Shown piece by piece: positions 43,346-53,164 of a DNA stretch of 64,000 nt (the first letter of the stretch is position 1; every line of letters begins with the position of its first letter). The notes beneath the pieces are model-generated. The model made no database searches. It worked only from the letters and a program-made list of their open reading frames with translations, and was not told the DNA's origin. The position numbers and the translations under genes are program-made. The stretch covers positions 49,961,378-50,025,377 of the forward strand of contig OW388300.1 in NCBI GenBank assembly GCA_936450465.1. Reading direction: 5' to 3'. This stretch comes from Gibbula magus. Its lineage: Eukaryota; Mollusca; Gastropoda; Trochida; Trochidae.

Positions 43346-43770
43346 TGACGCAAACACCGAGGTAGTAGAGTAACTAGGTGACTGATAGCCGAGTCACTGA
43401 CGAGACCCTCGAGACACTACCAGGTGATTGACAACGAGTCACTGACGCATGTAAGCTAGGGGAGGTGAGTGAAACTCAAATCACTTAACAGGTGAGTGAC
43501 AGACGAGCCACTGACACGAGTAAGCTAGACGATGTGAGTGACAGGAGATACAGCCGAGTCACTTAGTAGGTGAGTGACAGACGAGACACTGACGCGTGTA
43601 ATCTAGACGAGGTGAGTGACAGTCGAGTCACTTAGTAGGCGAGTGACAGACGAGCCACTAACGTGTGTAGTCTAGGCCAGGTGAGTGACAGGTGAGTGAC
43701 GCTCAATTCACTTAACAGATGAGCGACAGGCGCGTCACTAACTTGCGTAAACTAGACGAAGTGAATGACA
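43346..43770. repeat. Degenerate array of GTGAGTGAC / GAGTCACTGAC units
   Basis: GGTGAGTGACAGACGAGTCA-like segments recur about every 50-75 bp; GTGAGTGAC and GTCACT words alternate, so many local hairpins are possible. It fills the region where RT would be expected. Confidence 0.8.
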
Positions 43771-44090
43771 CACGAGTGAGTGAGTGAGTTGGGGTTTAAC
43801 GCCGCTTCCAAGAGTATTTCACTTATATCGCGGCTGCTAGTATTATGGCAGGGAGAAAGCCCGCAAAGCCATGTGGCTATGCCCTGCGGTGAAACCTGCG
43901 AGCAGCGGCTGGAACTAGCGAACCATGGTTGGTATTACGCTGAAAATCAGAGTAGCATTGCAGCCAAACCTAACTGCGTGTAGAACAGTTCTCTACTGCA
44001 GACAAAGTTGCCGTGCCCCTGGCGGGATTCGAACCCCGGACCTTTTGATCCGAAGCCGAACGTGCTAACCACTGCGCTATCCCGCCCCTG
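43771..44090 (-). mobile_element. tRNA-Arg-derived SINE with (ACTC)n tail
   Basis: The head (44014-44089, minus strand) has an A-box region GATAGCGCAGTGGTTAGCAC, an anticodon arm with CTTCGGATCA like tRNA-Arg(TCG), and a B-box GGTTCGAATCC. The body passes to GCGGCGTTAAACCCCAACTC and ends in ACTCACTCAC. The anticodon stem does not pair well, so it is a retroposon, not a tRNA gene. Tails of the same family occur at 53.54 and 63.13 kb. Confidence 0.8.
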
Positions 44091-44203
44091 AATGACACAC
44101 GAGTCAATGACGCGAAACACCTACATAAGGTAGTGTAAGAACTAATTCCTGACACTAAGAAGCAACACTTCCGATAGCTTAATTACTCCAAAAACACCAA
44201 CAC

Positions 44204-44330
44204 TCACTCGTCGCAACGAAAATCCTTCTCACACAAGTCCTTACACTTCCTAAACAGCAAGTGAGGATCCTTGATAGTGGACTTCCTACCTCCGCAATTC
44301 GTGCAGAAGGCAGAGTACATATTGAAGTAA
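44204..44330 (-). pseudogene. Second copy of the Gag Cys-rich N-terminal module
   Basis: The minus strand reads MYSAFCTNCGGRKSTIKDPH and LLFRKCKDLCEKDFRCDE, nearly identical to the start of the intact Gag ORF; one Cys of a CxxC pair is changed to Phe. Homology stops at TGCGACGA, followed by GTGAGTG, which could serve as a 5' splice site. Confidence 0.75.
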
Positions 44331-44475
44331 CAACGTGCGTGATAGTCAATCACTGACCCACGCGCGTAAGCTGATGAAGTGAGTGACAGGAGATTGACCC
44401 TCAATCAGTTAACACTAACGTGGGCGAGGTGAGTGACAGTAAGGTCACTTACTGACAGGCGCGTGGTGAATGACA
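44331..44475. repeat. Short GTGAGTGAC array
   Basis: The same degenerate unit type as 43346-43770, directly upstream (minus strand) of the second Gag module. Flanking blocks at 44105-44200 and 44480-44580 are also duplicates (AGTGTAAGAAC ... TTAATTACTCCAAAAACACC). Confidence 0.6.
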
Positions 44476-44730
44476 GTCGATTCACGACGCGAAACGCAAA
44501 GTCTTAGAGTAGTGTAAGAACGAAGTTCTGACATAGGAGGAAAACAACCCTTCTGATAGCTAATTACTCCAAAAACACCCAGAGTGTAAACTCACGAAAA
44601 CGTAGAACGAAAACGCTTAAGTGAAATCACGCAAGGCGAGACGAGAGAGACTACCGAAAGTGTTAAAGGCAGAGGCTCCGAACCCGATACCGGGACGAGA
44701 GAAGGAGGGAGCAGAGGGGGTGACCACGAG

Positions 44731-46524
44731 TCACTTCCTCCACTTCTTTTGCGGGGTACGACCTCCGGCGCCAGGCCGGGGGGACTTGGGGGACTGACCC
44801 GTGGATCCACGGCCACGACCTCCCCGCCGAAAGTCCGTTTTCGCTTTCTTGGGGGAAGGTTGGCCACTGCCCTGGCCTTGCCCCTGACGAAAACTGGTCT
44901 GCGGACGCTTTGGTGTCGTTTGCCTCTGCGTGACGAGCCGATTAGTGAGGTCTTGCTGTTGGGCCTCCTGTCGTGCTCTCAAAACCTCCGGGATACGACC
45001 ACCAAACAGAGTTTCAGCGTGAGCAGGGGCATGTCGAAGGAAGTTCTTATGATCGGGGTTGAGACCTGACCGGTAGAGGAAATTGTCTCTGCGAAGCACT
45101 GTTATACTCGATGAAATTCGCGACGCTGACAACATGATCTGCGCAAGGTCCGCAGCCACATCACCAAACGCTTTGAACAACACCGGGTCCCCCGCCTCCA
45201 TGCCCGCCTGCTTAGCACAAGCCAGCATCGCCTGACATGTGAAAGCCACGTTGTTCCCCAAGCCTAACACCGAACGCGCCTCCCTGTCAAGATGAGAGAA
45301 CTGTGCCTCAGACACGCGGTGAAGCAGGTTGGTGGTAAACAACCGGGATGCCCCCTGATCAAGGGGAGGCGGAACAAGCTGAAAAGGGACCGGATACAAG
45401 GGCAGACGCCGTCTGCGCTTGTCCGGCACCACCAAAGGCGGAAGCAGACGATTGGGCATCGCAGCTGATACGACTTGCTCCATATCCTCGGTGGCCTCCA
45501 ACAGGAGCCTATGAGGTGGAAGGGCAAGACGCGCGGGAGGTACCTCGCCATCAGGGCCAAAGGAAGCCCTCCTGGCCGCCGACGTGCGCGGACCCGTCAC
45601 GCTGACTTGGCTAAGTGGAACGTCCGCGAACGAAGCCACTTCGGATAGCATAGCTATTGCGTCAACCACTGGAGGATCCTCCGACAATCCCGTACCCTCC
45701 GCCTCCGTTTCTATACTGATGAACGGAGGGTTCGACACGTCCACGTAGCGGATGTCACGTTCCGGTGAGTCCGGCGAGGAGTCCCGTAAGGGTGACATCA
45801 CCGTGACACGCCGCGCAGGGGTGCGAGGGGTACGCGAAGGAGTCGCGGGTGCGGAGGCCCTAGCGGACGAGGAACGCGCACCCTGAGGTACGTCATCCGC
45901 ATAGGGCTCACACGGTTGCGTAGTCGTAGTGTGAGTGGGTAAGTTCCGCTGACCCAAACGCGCATCGAGCAAGGAAGAGACCATATCCTTGACGGATGCC
46001 AGAAGGAGGGACGGATCGACCTTGTCGAACCTAGCCTTCTTGGACTTCTTCTTCTTGCTCTTGGGCGTAGTGGGTCCGCCCACCTTAAGTCTAAGCGGAG
46101 ACAACCGTTTGTCCGGCGAAGGAGGGGACAACGGGTGAGTCCGCGAACGAGAACCGGAACACGACGGCGGAGGGGGGGAGCGTAACTTCGACCCCCCAGC
46201 GGGTTCGGACAGGTCCGATTCCCTGTCGAATTCATCCGCCCGTTCCGTGAGGACAATGTCTACATCCTCCACCGGAGACGGATGACGAATGGGAGACAAC
46301 TCCCTACGTTGAGCTGACGACGTACGCTTCTGTGACGCAGCCCTATCGGCCACCGACTTGCGTATGGCGGAAACGTACGCGTGGAACTCCGATTCGGAGA
46401 GAGGAGCGCATTCGTCGCAACGGTAATCCTCTTCGCAAAGGTCCTTGCACTTTCTACATAACAAGTGCGGATCCTTAGAGGCGGACTTCCTGCCTCCGCA
46501 GTTCGTGCAGAAGGCGGAGTACAT
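44731..46524 (-). CDS. DIRS-like Gag protein, 597 aa
   Basis: An intact frame. Start at 46524 (MYSAFCTNC) is chosen because the two duplicated modules share it; an upstream in-frame ATG at 46581 lies in repeat sequence. Residues about 6-45 hold a Cys-rich module (CTNC, CRKC, CDEC). Residues about 60-330 are Ser/Pro/Arg-rich with a Lys-rich patch (SKKKKSKKARF). Residues about 380-520 are helical: SRLFTTNLLHRVSEAQFSHL, GLGNNVAFTCQAMLACAKQA, RRDNFLYRSGLNPDHKNFLR, LFGGRIPEVLRARQEAQQQ. The C-terminus is basic with RGG-like repeats (FRRGGRGRG), suited to RNA binding. This layout fits Gag of DIRS-type elements, which packages element RNA. GC content is far above the neighbours. Family naming is by architecture and by the linked recombinase. 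Confidence 0.7.
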   Translation of the reverse strand: MYSAFCTNCGGRKSASKDPHLLCRKCKDLCEEDYRCDECAPLSESEFHAYVSAIRKSVADRAASQKRTSSAQRRELSPIRHPSPVEDVDIVLTERADEFDRESDLSEPAGGSKLRSPPPPSCSGSRSRTHPLSPPSPDKRLSPLRLKVGGPTTPKSKKKKSKKARFDKVDPSLLLASVKDMVSSLLDARLGQRNLPTHTTTTQPCEPYADDVPQGARSSSARASAPATPSRTPRTPARRVTVMSPLRDSSPDSPERDIRYVDVSNPPFISIETEAEGTGLSEDPPVVDAIAMLSEVASFADVPLSQVSVTGPRTSAARRASFGPDGEVPPARLALPPHRLLLEATEDMEQVVSAAMPNRLLPPLVVPDKRRRRLPLYPVPFQLVPPPLDQGASRLFTTNLLHRVSEAQFSHLDREARSVLGLGNNVAFTCQAMLACAKQAGMEAGDPVLFKAFGDVAADLAQIMLSASRISSSITVLRRDNFLYRSGLNPDHKNFLRHAPAHAETLFGGRIPEVLRARQEAQQQDLTNRLVTQRQTTPKRPQTSFRQGQGQGSGQPSPKKAKTDFRRGGRGRGSTGQSPKSPRPGAGGRTPQKKWRK

Positions 46525-46839
46525 GGCGAACGGTAACGATAAAACGCGTAACGTAAGCGAAGGTAGAGACAGTCGAGTCACCTACACGGCGTATAGTAGC
46601 GTAGACGAGGTGAGTCACACACGTGAAACACCCAAGCGGCGGAGCAAAAGCACAACAACTCTGACGATATGCAATCAAGAGAGTTGAAACAAAAACTCTG
46701 AACTCGAAGAGCACAAAGTCAAAATCAAGTAACCACCCGCCAAGGTAAACAAAGACGAACAAGCCAAACCAAAAACTAGGCTAAACACTTACAAGATAAA
46801 TCAATCTTTATTCACATAACATTCGTGCGTGAACCAAAT

Positions 46840-47180
46840 CTTAAGTGACTGGCGTAGCGAGTCACTTGAACCAAAGTGAATCACCCTAAGGGTGAGTCAC
46901 GTATAATCGACCTAAGTCGAACCAAACCCTAAGTGACTGGCGTAGCGAGTCACTTGAACCAACGTGAATCACCCTAAGGGTGAGTCACGTATAATCGACC
47001 TAAGTCGAACCAAACCCTAAGTGACTTGCGTAGCGAGTCAGTTGAACCAAAGTGAATCACCCTAAGGGTGAGTCACGTATAATCGACCTAAGTCGAACCA
47101 AACCCTAAGTGACTGGCGTAGCGAGTCACTTGAACCAAAGTGAATCACCCTAAGGGTGAGTCACGTAGAATCGACCTAAG
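46840..47180. repeat. Four near-identical units of about 88 bp, each with three palindromes
   Basis: Each unit has AAGTGACTGGCGTAGCGAGT plus CACTT (imperfect palindrome), GTGAATCACCCTAAGGGTGA plus GTCAC (near-perfect palindrome) and CGACCTAAGTCG (perfect palindrome), then AACCAAACCCT. Units begin near 46840, 46928, 47016 and 47105 and differ by only a few bases. Confidence 0.9.
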
Positions 47181-47925
47181 GCGAAGCCAAAGGCGAATGG
47201 TAGGCGAAAGCTAGCAACGGGCAACGCGAGTCACTGACGAGGAGTGTATCCACTGCTCCTTAACCAAGCTAGTGACTCACCTAAGGCGAACAACTAGCGA
47301 GCCAGTGACAGGCGAGGCGAGAAGCCAAGCGAGACGCGAAGCACCTGAGTACGGACCGCAGGCGAATGACAAGCGACAAGCGAATGACAAGCGAGGCGAG
47401 TCACCCGCGTAGGAGAGATACCACTGCTCCTTTACCTTACGCAAGTCAAACCCACAGTTTCCTAAGGTACAGACCGATAAGCGTATGACAAGCGAAAGCG
47501 AATGACAAACGAAGCAAGCCAAACGAAATAGGAGAGATACCACTACTCCTCTACGATACGCAAGACAAACACTTAACAGTTAGCACTAGAGTACAAACGA
47601 CAGGCGTATGACAAGCGAATTAGGAGTGATTCCACTAGCTCCTTTACCGTACGCAAGTCAACAACCCACAGTTAACACTAAAGTACAGACCGAAAGCGCG
47701 TGACAAGCGAAAGCGAATGGCCAGCGAAGCGAGTCAAACGATTAGGAGAGATGCCACTACTCCTCTACCAGACGCAAGACAAACACCTAACAGTCAGCAC
47801 TCGGAACGAATGGCGAATGACCAAGCGAAAGCGGATGACAAGCAAGCGAGTCACCCGCGTAGGAGAGATACCACTGCTCCTTTACCCTACGCAAGTCAAA
47901 CACCCAACAGTCAGGTGAGAGAAAA
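47181..47925. repeat. Six spaced AGGAG ... CTCCT hairpins separated by GACAAGCGAA-type filler
   Basis: AGGAG(A/T)G ... CCACT(G/A)CTCCT hairpins start near 47240, 47411, 47530, 47622, 47744 and 47861, spaced about 92-172 bp. Each is followed by (T/C)TTACC(C/G)TACGCAAG. The filler contains many GCGAATGACAAGCGA words. Non-coding leader of the element upstream of gag (minus strand). Confidence 0.8.
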
Positions 47926-48361
47926 CAAAGAATCACGAGCTGCACGTGCGGCGCATGCAATCCACCTACTCCGGATGGTCGCTAGCTAGCACATGTCAAC
48001 AAGGCCCCTTGAAATCTAACACCTACTTGAAAAACAGATTGTAAACACAACCTGCACTAATGAAGAACAACGTTGATGATATCTCTTGAACTAACAAGAG
48101 AAAAATAGCAAGTTAGCAACCCAAGTCGCTAAAACCCCAGTCACAGAACAAAACACGTCTGCCTTGCTCTGCAACTTTTAGGAGAGTGATATGAACAGGT
48201 AGTGACGTCACGAGACCATCTAGACTTACCGGCCCTTGGATAAGGGATTTTACGCACCCCTCATCCATTCTTCAAGTTCGTCTGTATTAAGGTTGAAATA
48301 GCATTACCCCTGGGAGGTAAGGCAAAGTAGGTCTAGTCAACAGATAGGTATTTAAATAATA

Positions 48362-49030
48362 TAATTTTCTAGACTGGGTTGGTCGTCAATTGAATATTTT
48401 GCTCTAGGGTCTGGATGACAGACTACGTATCAACTTGCCTACGCATTTCGCCAGTCACTCGCCTCGCCTATCACTACGCGGTGGACCCCCTTCGCCAGTC
48501 ATTCGCCTTTCGCTCGATTCTACTTGACTCGCCTCTATCCGCCAGTGTCTCGCTTACGCCAGTCACTCGCTTCGCCAGTCCATCGCCTTAGGTTGAATCA
48601 ACTTGACTCGCTTCGTCCACCGGTGATTCGCTTCGCCAGTCTTTCGCCTTAGGCTCGATTCTACTTGACTCTCATCGTCTCGCCAGTGACTCGCTACGCC
48701 AATCATTCGCTTCGCCAGTCATTCGCCATAGGCTTGATTCTACTTGACTCGCATCGTCTCGCCAGGCACTCGCTTCGCCAGTCTATCGCCTTAGGCTCGT
48801 CGCTTCCGTTAGGCTCGATTCGATTTGACTTGCATCGTCACGCCAGTGACTTGCTTCGCCTGTCATTCGCTTCGCTTGTCATTCGTTTCGTTAGTCTTTC
48901 GCCTTCGGGTTTGTATATTCTTGTTTTGTGATTAGTCTCGTCTCGCAAGTGTTTAACTTAATCAGTGTCTGGTTCGCCATCTAATTGTAAGACCCACAAA
49001 GCAAAGCGTCTCCAACTCACTTGCACCCCG
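48362..49030 (+). repeat. Array of GCCAGTCA(C/T)TCGC units outside the large element
   Basis: CGCCAGTCATTCGCCTTAGG, CTCGATTCTACTTGACTCGC and similar words repeat every 30-70 bp to about 48950. In reverse complement they are the same type of sequence as the leader of the large element, so this is probably the continuation of DIRS-like copy A, split by insertion of the large element and its miniature relative. Confidence 0.6.
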
Positions 49031-49588
49031 TGATGTAAGCACTTTTGAGTAAAGTCCTCTTTACACACAGTCACACTTGTACGACCCTTGAGCGAACATA
49101 TTCTCCTTTCCGTAACCCAGCCATTGTGGAATTGGAATGTCTATCCCATGTTTCTAACACCTATATATGTGGACAAAGATTGTATTGGAGAAGGAAGTAT
49201 GAGATTAAAGTTAAATGGTTTACTCTAAACGAACCAAGGGATATATTGTTCAAATTTGTTGTTACAATGCGTTACTACTCCGTATTTACTTACAAACACA
49301 TGTACCTGGGAGGATTATACTGTTTAACAATGTTTTGATAGAGTGTTGAATATATTGTTACAGTGTGTTACTACTCAGTATTTACATATAAACATATACC
49401 GGGAGGATCATACTGTTAAACATTGACCTGTTGATTCAGTGATCTGCTAATTTGACTGTGTCGCTCTACTCACTGCCAGAGTGGACCAGTCCATTACTTG
49501 AATAGGTGTGACCTGCCTGACAATGAACTTTTCATTTCTGCTAATTGGGAATTCTGCGTTTTGCAGTTCTGCGTTTTGACAGGTAACC
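49031..49588. other. Spacer before the sulfotransferase pseudogene
   Basis: Two imperfect direct repeats (GTTACAATGCGTTACTACTC / GTTACAGTGTGTTACTACTC with following CCGTATTTAC-like words, about 49259 and 49358) are seen. No gene. Confidence 0.5.
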
Positions 49589-50106
49589 GCTACGAACGTT
49601 CAGTGCACGTGCATAAGGTTTTATGGGGCAAAAAACTGTTTCAATTTATGCCTAGCTCCTCGAATGAATTTATAACATCCCATGTTGAATTTGCCCATCC
49701 ACAGATCCTCTTTGATCCAAACATATCCTTGTATGGACTAGACAAGAAAAAAGCTACTTTCCTTAAGACTAAGAACTAGACTAGTGTTAACATTTTCAGC
49801 TCTGACACACACCCCTTCATGAAATGGGCCCAAGCGAATAATTCTGAAATGCTTTACACAATTCCCATTTGGGCTTTCAAAAGTTTTGCTGAAGAAGTGG
49901 GCGATCCAGTGTTACCAGTTATATGGATATCAAGCATCGGGTGATGCGGGTCTACACTGTTAGGACAAGTCTTCGAGAAATTACCGGGAACCGTTTCTCT
50001 TGGGAGAGCCTGATGCACTTACGGCCTTGACATTCTTAAATAAAGGCGAGAAGATATCAAAACAGGAAGCACGTGATCTTCTCCGAAGTGTGATTCGAAT
50101 ACAATT
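49589..50106 (+). pseudogene. Partial sulfotransferase pseudogene
   Basis: Aligns with 24392-24901 of the intact gene (residues about 42-211), with most positions identical. Changes include a 4-base CTAG insertion causing a stop after FLKTKN, a CGA to TGA change at the Arg of the PAPS loop (SIG-stop-CGSTLLGQ), and a one-base insertion at CTTGGGAGAGCC. The membrane anchor and the C-terminal half with the 3'-phosphate motif are missing. It has no poly(A) tail. It is followed by a 32-bp tandem pair, and the breakpoints are abrupt on both sides. Confidence 0.9.
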
Positions 50107-50108
50107 TT

Positions 50109-50168
50109 GAACCTATGAAGAGAAATCTTTGTGATTGTTAGAACCTATGAAGAGAAATCTTCGTGATT
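50109..50168 (+). repeat. 32-bp tandem repeat, two units
   Basis: GAACCTATGAAGAGAAATCT begins at 50109 and 50141, one base different in the part that follows. It lies at the 3' breakpoint of the pseudogene. Confidence 0.85.
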
Positions 50169-50633
50169 AAGAAGGGGCGGAGCGAGCGTAGCGAATTTAG
50201 CTAGCATTTAGAATTAGGCATTAGTAATTTTCGGCATCAGTCAATACATCACGATAAAATAACGTTTGACAAATGTGTCTCAAACAACACACTAAGTATC
50301 CTTCACGTATACTAGTATAGATGAGGGCAAAATGTTCTTTGTTGCACAACACATGATGCCAGGTTGCTCTTTAAGTAATATCATATGTTAATTATTTTAT
50401 GATTGATTTATCCAAAAGCATTCGTTTTCCACAGACACTATAAAGTACCCCCTCGAGGCCCTGGGTGTCCAGTTCATACGGTGAATAAAACCTTCTCCCT
50501 ATAGTTAAATAAAGTGTTTTTTCATCATGATCAGTTGTGATATGAAATCAAACAGAAGAAATAACCATTTCAATGATGTTTAGTAGTAACACGTTAACTT
50601 TCAACAATACCACAATACATAACAATTATTATT

Positions 50634-51150
50634 ATTTAAGAAATAGAAGACGAGTTGGCGTGCTTTATCGTTGAATAAAACATAGCAGGGAGCATAAAAC
50701 ACGAAGGGCGCAGCCCTGAGTGTTTTATGCTCTCTGCTATGTTTTATTCCACTATAAAGCACAACAACGAGATATGAGATGCCCTTAAACAGTTACTCAC
50801 TTTTATATAAAAGTCGTGCAGATATTATGTTGTTTGTATATATATTTTTTTTTTAAATATTAATGCCTCCCGTCGTAGAACATGTTCGCTAGCATTGAAC
50901 AATCAAAGTGACGTAACATGTGACGTCATTTGCTAAGCGACGCTCAAACTGATGTCTAAAATCACGAGCATGTTTTATTGTCTCAAAGCACGCTGTCGGT
51001 CCCATTGACCGCCTGTATTTTATTGCCGTGGGTATCTTATATTTAAGAAATAGAAGACGAGTTGGCGTGCTTTATCGTTGAATAAAACATAGCAGGGATC
51101 ATAAAACACGAAGGGCGCAGCTATGTTTTATTCTACGATAGAGCACAACG
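50634..51150. repeat. Two copies of a foldback starting TTTAAGAAATAGAAGACGAG
   Basis: Copy one (50634-50775) contains AACATAGCAGGGAGCATAAA paired with TTTATGCTCTCTGCTATGTT and terminal GTTGGCGTGCTTTAT/ATAAAGCACAAC. Copy two (51050-51150) has the same left arm and a shortened right arm. A 400-bp spacer lies between. Both are probable MITE-like foldbacks or one duplicated unit. Confidence 0.7.
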
Positions 51151-51787
51151 AGTCATTTCAGATAATAGAGCAAAAAAGGATATTTATTATAAAATAAGGT
51201 TACATTTTAATTTGTTATGTACATAAATGACACTGTTAATGAAATCGGACACAAATGTCACAAGGTTATGCATATGTTAACGCGTGCGTAGAAACAAAGG
51301 TAACGTACACCCTTTTTGAAAATCACATTACATAATTAGGCTATATTATTACCAATATGGGAATATGGGACACAGGGTAGTATTTTTCTTGTAAGTCACA
51401 GTTTTGATTCTAACGTCACAGGGTTCTCTGTAGGCGCCGACTTGGTTTTAAGCTCCGCAGACCTCTTGATATAAAATTTGTCTTATAAACATGGATTGAT
51501 AATAATGGTCAGAAAAACAAAACTTTCAACTACAACGACCTCTATCTTTTATAGTGAAAGACATTTTCGCAGCGGGCAAATTAATCGCGCGTAGTGAACA
51601 CTGATAGTAGTGATACCACGTCACACGCGTATGGATATGGAGATTCATCTCCTTCTCAGGTCCTTTTAGGCAAACCTTTCGCCGTCATCATTCATTTTAA
51701 TATATATTCACATATTTTCACTTTAATCCGTTATATGGGTAATACAATCAATAACAAATCCGTGACCTGGAATGACATATATAGAAT
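51151..51787. other. Spacer, nothing identified
   Basis: No supported gene; an 84-codon frame ending at 51848 runs into the foldback below and is rejected. Confidence 0.5.
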
Positions 51788-51938
51788 ACTAAACGATGTC
51801 CCGTTTGATAACATGTTTATTAAACAAGTGAATGGTTTGGAATTTTAACGAGCGAAAGCGAGTTAAATACCGATGCCATTCGCGAGTTCCATAAAGGTAC
51901 CTTCATAAACATGTTATCAAACGGGACCGAGTTTAGTA
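51788..51938. repeat. 150-bp foldback, 33-bp arms
   Basis: 51788-51820 (CCCGTTTGATAACATGTTTA core) pairs with 51905-51938 (TAAACATGTTATCAAACGGG core). The spacer contains a second small palindrome (ACGAGCGAAAGCGAGT). Confidence 0.85.
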
Positions 51939-52124
51939 TTTTATTTATTACTCAATGATGTAAATAGCGCTGAATTGCAAGAAAATCGTTTTTAGTGACG
52001 CTTACTTGCAAACAGGTCATCAGCTATTGCAGTCGCGCGGCTAACATTGTGACGTCAACCAAAAACGACTATGACGTCACGCGCCGATTATGACTTTGCA
52101 GCAGCACGGTGGTTTCACACAGAA

Positions 52125-53103
52125 GAAGAAGAAGAAATATATTTTATTAAGGTGTCACATGCTGCATGGTACAATAAAATTCAGTTTGTATAAAATCATG
52201 TTTATAAAAGCAGCATCCGGCCATGTGGCCTATGAGACACGATAAAACTTTAAAAGTAACAGTGTTCTAAAATAACACTTAAACATATACATAGAGATAC
52301 TCGCACACACTCATTCACGCACTCATACATCCATACATACGTTGGCATACATACATATACATATTTAAAAATGAAAGTGAAGATAAAATCCTATTCTGCC
52401 GAAATATTTCGGCGCCTAAACATAGTATATAGTACAGCGGCAAGGGGCTTTATATACTGATTATTATTGAGTAAGAAAACATTTTATCCATTGATGACAT
52501 GGACTGGAATGTAGGATGAGCTGTCGTTACATCTATCCAAAGATTATATCTGAGATCTGAATAAAAATCACAGTCAACCAAAAAATGCAATTCATCCTCG
52601 ACAACATTACTGCTACAACGGGTACAAACCCTATCATGAAGAGCAACTTTAGGACGAGAATATCTACCCACTTCTACCTCTAATGGCAAAGTGCCACAGT
52701 GAAATTTACTCAATACACTACGGTGAGCCCGAGGCATAATAATTTCAACATACCGTTCAACCTGCAGAAAATCTTTGAAAAGACGATATGAACGTAGTTT
52801 ATTTCCATTTTCTTGCCCGCTATCATTCCAAAGTCCAGAAAACCAATCATAACAGTCTAAGGCCTTAAGATGTTCTCTAGCCACAGTAAACTCCTCATAA
52901 GAAATATTAAACAAATCAGTTACAGGTAAATGATAGCTGACCAATAATTTATGAACTCCATTATACCAAGATCTTCGCCAACGACCTGACCATCTACTGA
53001 TAATACTAGGTATTCTATAAGACTCGAGAATATTAAGTTTACGCCAAAAACGAAGAACCTCGATCTTTTGCTTATTATATACACACGTGTGTAACCAACT
53101 CAT
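52125..53103 (-). pseudogene. 5'-truncated LINE, C-terminal ORF2 and 3' end
   Basis: A 217-codon minus frame ends in the LINE terminal zinc motif: VEVGRYSRPKVALHDRVCTR, CSSNVVEDELHFLVDCDFYS. It begins after the RT domain, which is absent. The 3' untranslated part runs to about 52125 and ends in a (TTC)n tail (AGAAGAAGAAGAA on the plus strand). The terminal motif groups it with the other three LINE copies, but the tail type differs. Confidence 0.85.
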
Positions 53104-53164
53104 TGTTATCTAATGAGTGATCTCACCACGGTTGAGTAATAAATTATCTTTCCTTCTTTATATC

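Larger units (their letters stand above)
42200..48361 (-). mobile_element. 6.16-kb DIRS-like element with 42-bp perfect inverted ends, no RT seen
   Basis: 42200-42241 and 48320-48361 are exact reverse complements (TATTATTTAAATACC ... GACTAGACCTACTTTGCCT). Both genes read on the minus strand: a 597-codon Gag-like ORF (44731-46524), then the catalytic C-terminus of a DIRS-type tyrosine recombinase (42523-43010). That is the DIRS order Gag - (RT/RNase H) - YR, with the RT region replaced by GTGAGTGAC arrays, duplicated Gag 5' pieces and a SINE. DIRS elements use inverted ends and a YR instead of an integrase. The class call rests on the YR motif, the inverted ends and gene order. I see no flanking target duplication, as expected for DIRS. 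Confidence 0.75.

Noticed and set aside
44014..44089. Functional tRNA-Arg gene
   Set aside because: The anticodon stem and the acceptor stem do not pair; the sequence continues into a SINE body with an (ACTC)n tail.
45264..46256. Long frames of 98-152 codons in other frames of the Gag region, and a plus-strand frame at 45348-45605
   Set aside because: They are by-products of the GC-rich, codon-biased Gag ORF; residue content (Arg/Pro/Leu runs) fits shadow frames.
42200..48361. Cut-and-paste DNA transposon because of perfect inverted ends
   Set aside because: The encoded proteins are Gag-like and a tyrosine recombinase, no DDE transposase is visible and no clear target duplication flanks the element; DIRS-like fits better.
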